A DNA stretch of 6,102 nucleotides, from assembly GCA_964384585.1 (NCBI GenBank), contig CAYLME010000196.1:1-6102 (forward strand), read 5' to 3'. The DNA is from DASTYK01 sp964384585. GTDB lineage: Bacteria > Gemmatimonadota > Gemmatimonadetes > Longimicrobiales > RSA9. The first letter of the stretch is position 1. Each line of letters starts with the position of its first letter. Made by a program: the position numbers and the translations under genes. The notes under the pieces are model-generated. The model was not told the origin of the DNA and searched no databases. It worked only from the letters and a program-made list of their open reading frames with translations. Shown piece after piece: positions 5,286 through 6,102 of the stretch.

Positions 5286-6102
5286 GCCATGTAGAGCTCG
5301 TACCACTCCTGGAACACCACGAGCGCCAGCACGCGGTTGACGTCGTGGTAGTCGCTTCCGGGTCGATACAGCCGGGTCACCAGCGCGTCCACGCTCTCCT
5401 GCCGGAACAAACCGTGGCTGGCGAGGCGCTCGGGCGCGAGCGTTTCCCGCACGTAGGGCTGCAGGTCACCCTGGAACCACTGGGTGACCGGCATCAGGAA
5501 CCCTTCCTTCGGACGGTCGATCATCTCGGAAGGGAAATAGCGACGGGCGGCCTGCTTCAACAGGTACTTGGTGTCACGTCCGCGAATCTTCACGCGGCCC
5601 GGCAGCGACGCGACGAAACGCACGACGTCGGTGTCGAGATATGCCGAACGCACCTCGAGGGAATGCGCCATCGAGAGGCGGTCGCCGTAGGTCAGCACCT
5701 GGTCGACGAAGATCGTCTTGAACTCGGCTTCCAGGATGCGGTTCAGTGGATCGGTCGCCGAGAGCCGCGAGAACACCTCTCGCAGGTACTCGGGGGTGGA
5801 CGCACGGCCGATGCGCGCCCGCACGTCGGGGTCGTAGAGCGACGCCTTCTGCGCCTCGTCGTACACCAGCAGCTTTGCCCGCCACGCCCAGTCTTCGCCG
5901 CGCGTGTCCCGCGCGAGGCCGGCGAGGTACTCTGGACGGTCTGCAAAGGGTTCGATCAGCGACGCGTCACCGGTGCGTGAGTATTCGTCGAGCCGCGCCA
6001 TCGGCTGCGCGAGCCGGTGCGACAGGTAGCTGCCGAACAGTTCGTCGGCGCCGTCGCCCGACAAGGCCACCTTCACGTGCCGCGCAATGAGCTGTGACAG
6101 GA
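5282..6102 (-). CDS. Asparagine-synthase-type amidotransferase, C-terminal synthetase part (5' end cut by window)
   Basis: Only the last 272 residues are inside the window; the reading frame stays open to the right edge, so the start, the N-terminal glutaminase domain and the ATP-pyrophosphatase loop (SGGxDS) lie outside. Visible are the conserved LSGDGADELFG motif (fragment residues 13-23), GDRLSMAHSLEVRSAYLD (139-156), the K-x-LLK segment near 178-182 and RPKEGFLMPVTQWF (196-209). All are landmarks of the class B asparagine synthase synthetase domain. The family uses glutamine-derived ammonia and ATP to amidate a carboxylate. Inside glycan loci such proteins are often thought to amidate uronic acids or other cluster-specific substrates rather than to make asparagine, and the neighbours here favour that reading (inference). 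The usual RxPFLD-like stretch reads EVRSAYLD here. The apparent Met start at 6076 is an internal GTG valine and not a real start. The stop overlaps the next start by 4 bp (ATGA). Confidence 0.93.
   Translation of the reverse strand, partial: LSQLIARHVKVALSGDGADELFGSYLSHRLAQPMARLDEYSRTGDASLIEPFADRPEYLAGLARDTRGEDWAWRAKLLVYDEAQKASLYDPDVRARIGRASTPEYLREVFSRLSATDPLNRILEAEFKTIFVDQVLTYGDRLSMAHSLEVRSAYLDTDVVRFVASLPGRVKIRGRDTKYLLKQAARRYFPSEMIDRPKEGFLMPVTQWFQGDLQPYVRETLAPERLASHGLFRQESVDALVTRLYRPGSDYHDVNRVLALVVFQEWYELYMA

Overview
The window is a high-GC bacterial segment in which all six protein genes lie on the minus strand and are read from right to left. The genes point to a surface-glycan or glycolipid locus, such as O-antigen, exopolysaccharide or a glycosylated secondary metabolite, in a Gram-negative-type bacterium. 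The sequence alone does not fix the phylum. A GC-rich environmental lineage such as Acidobacteriota or a proteobacterium would fit, but this is only an impression from base composition and gene content.

In transcription order the layout is: (1) the C-terminal synthetase part of an asparagine-synthase-type amidotransferase, cut by the right edge (6102-5282); (2) an integral membrane protein of the UPF0104 / lysylphosphatidylglycerol-synthase-transmembrane type (5285-4326); (3) a WbqC-family protein (4329-3631); (4) an extended-SDR nucleotide-sugar dehydratase/epimerase related to RmlB (3634-2597); (5) a fusion of an N-terminal MaoC hot-dog hydratase domain to a C-terminal FabG-like SDR reductase (2600-1410); (6) an FkbH-like HAD-IIIC protein, cut by the left edge (1407-1). 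The last gene has no stop codon inside the window, so a simple start-to-stop ORF search can miss it.

The packing is extremely tight. Four successive junctions are 4-bp stop/start overlaps (ATGA, ATGA, GTGA, TTGA) and the fifth gap is 2 bp. There is no room for internal promoters or terminators, so this is almost certainly one transcription unit with coupled translation. It starts to the right of the window and continues to the left.

Taken together, the block joins sugar-nucleotide chemistry (4,6-dehydratase-like SDR, WbqC, amidotransferase, membrane protein) to thioester or acyl-carrier chemistry (MaoC-SDR fusion and FkbH). An economical reading, which is inference, is that the locus builds an unusual acyl or glyceryl substituent on a carrier protein and attaches it to a modified sugar. 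The acyl carrier protein, transferase and aminotransferase needed for this are not in the window. No RNA genes, mobile elements, CRISPR arrays, terminators or notable repeats were seen, and no non-coding stretch exceeds a few bases.
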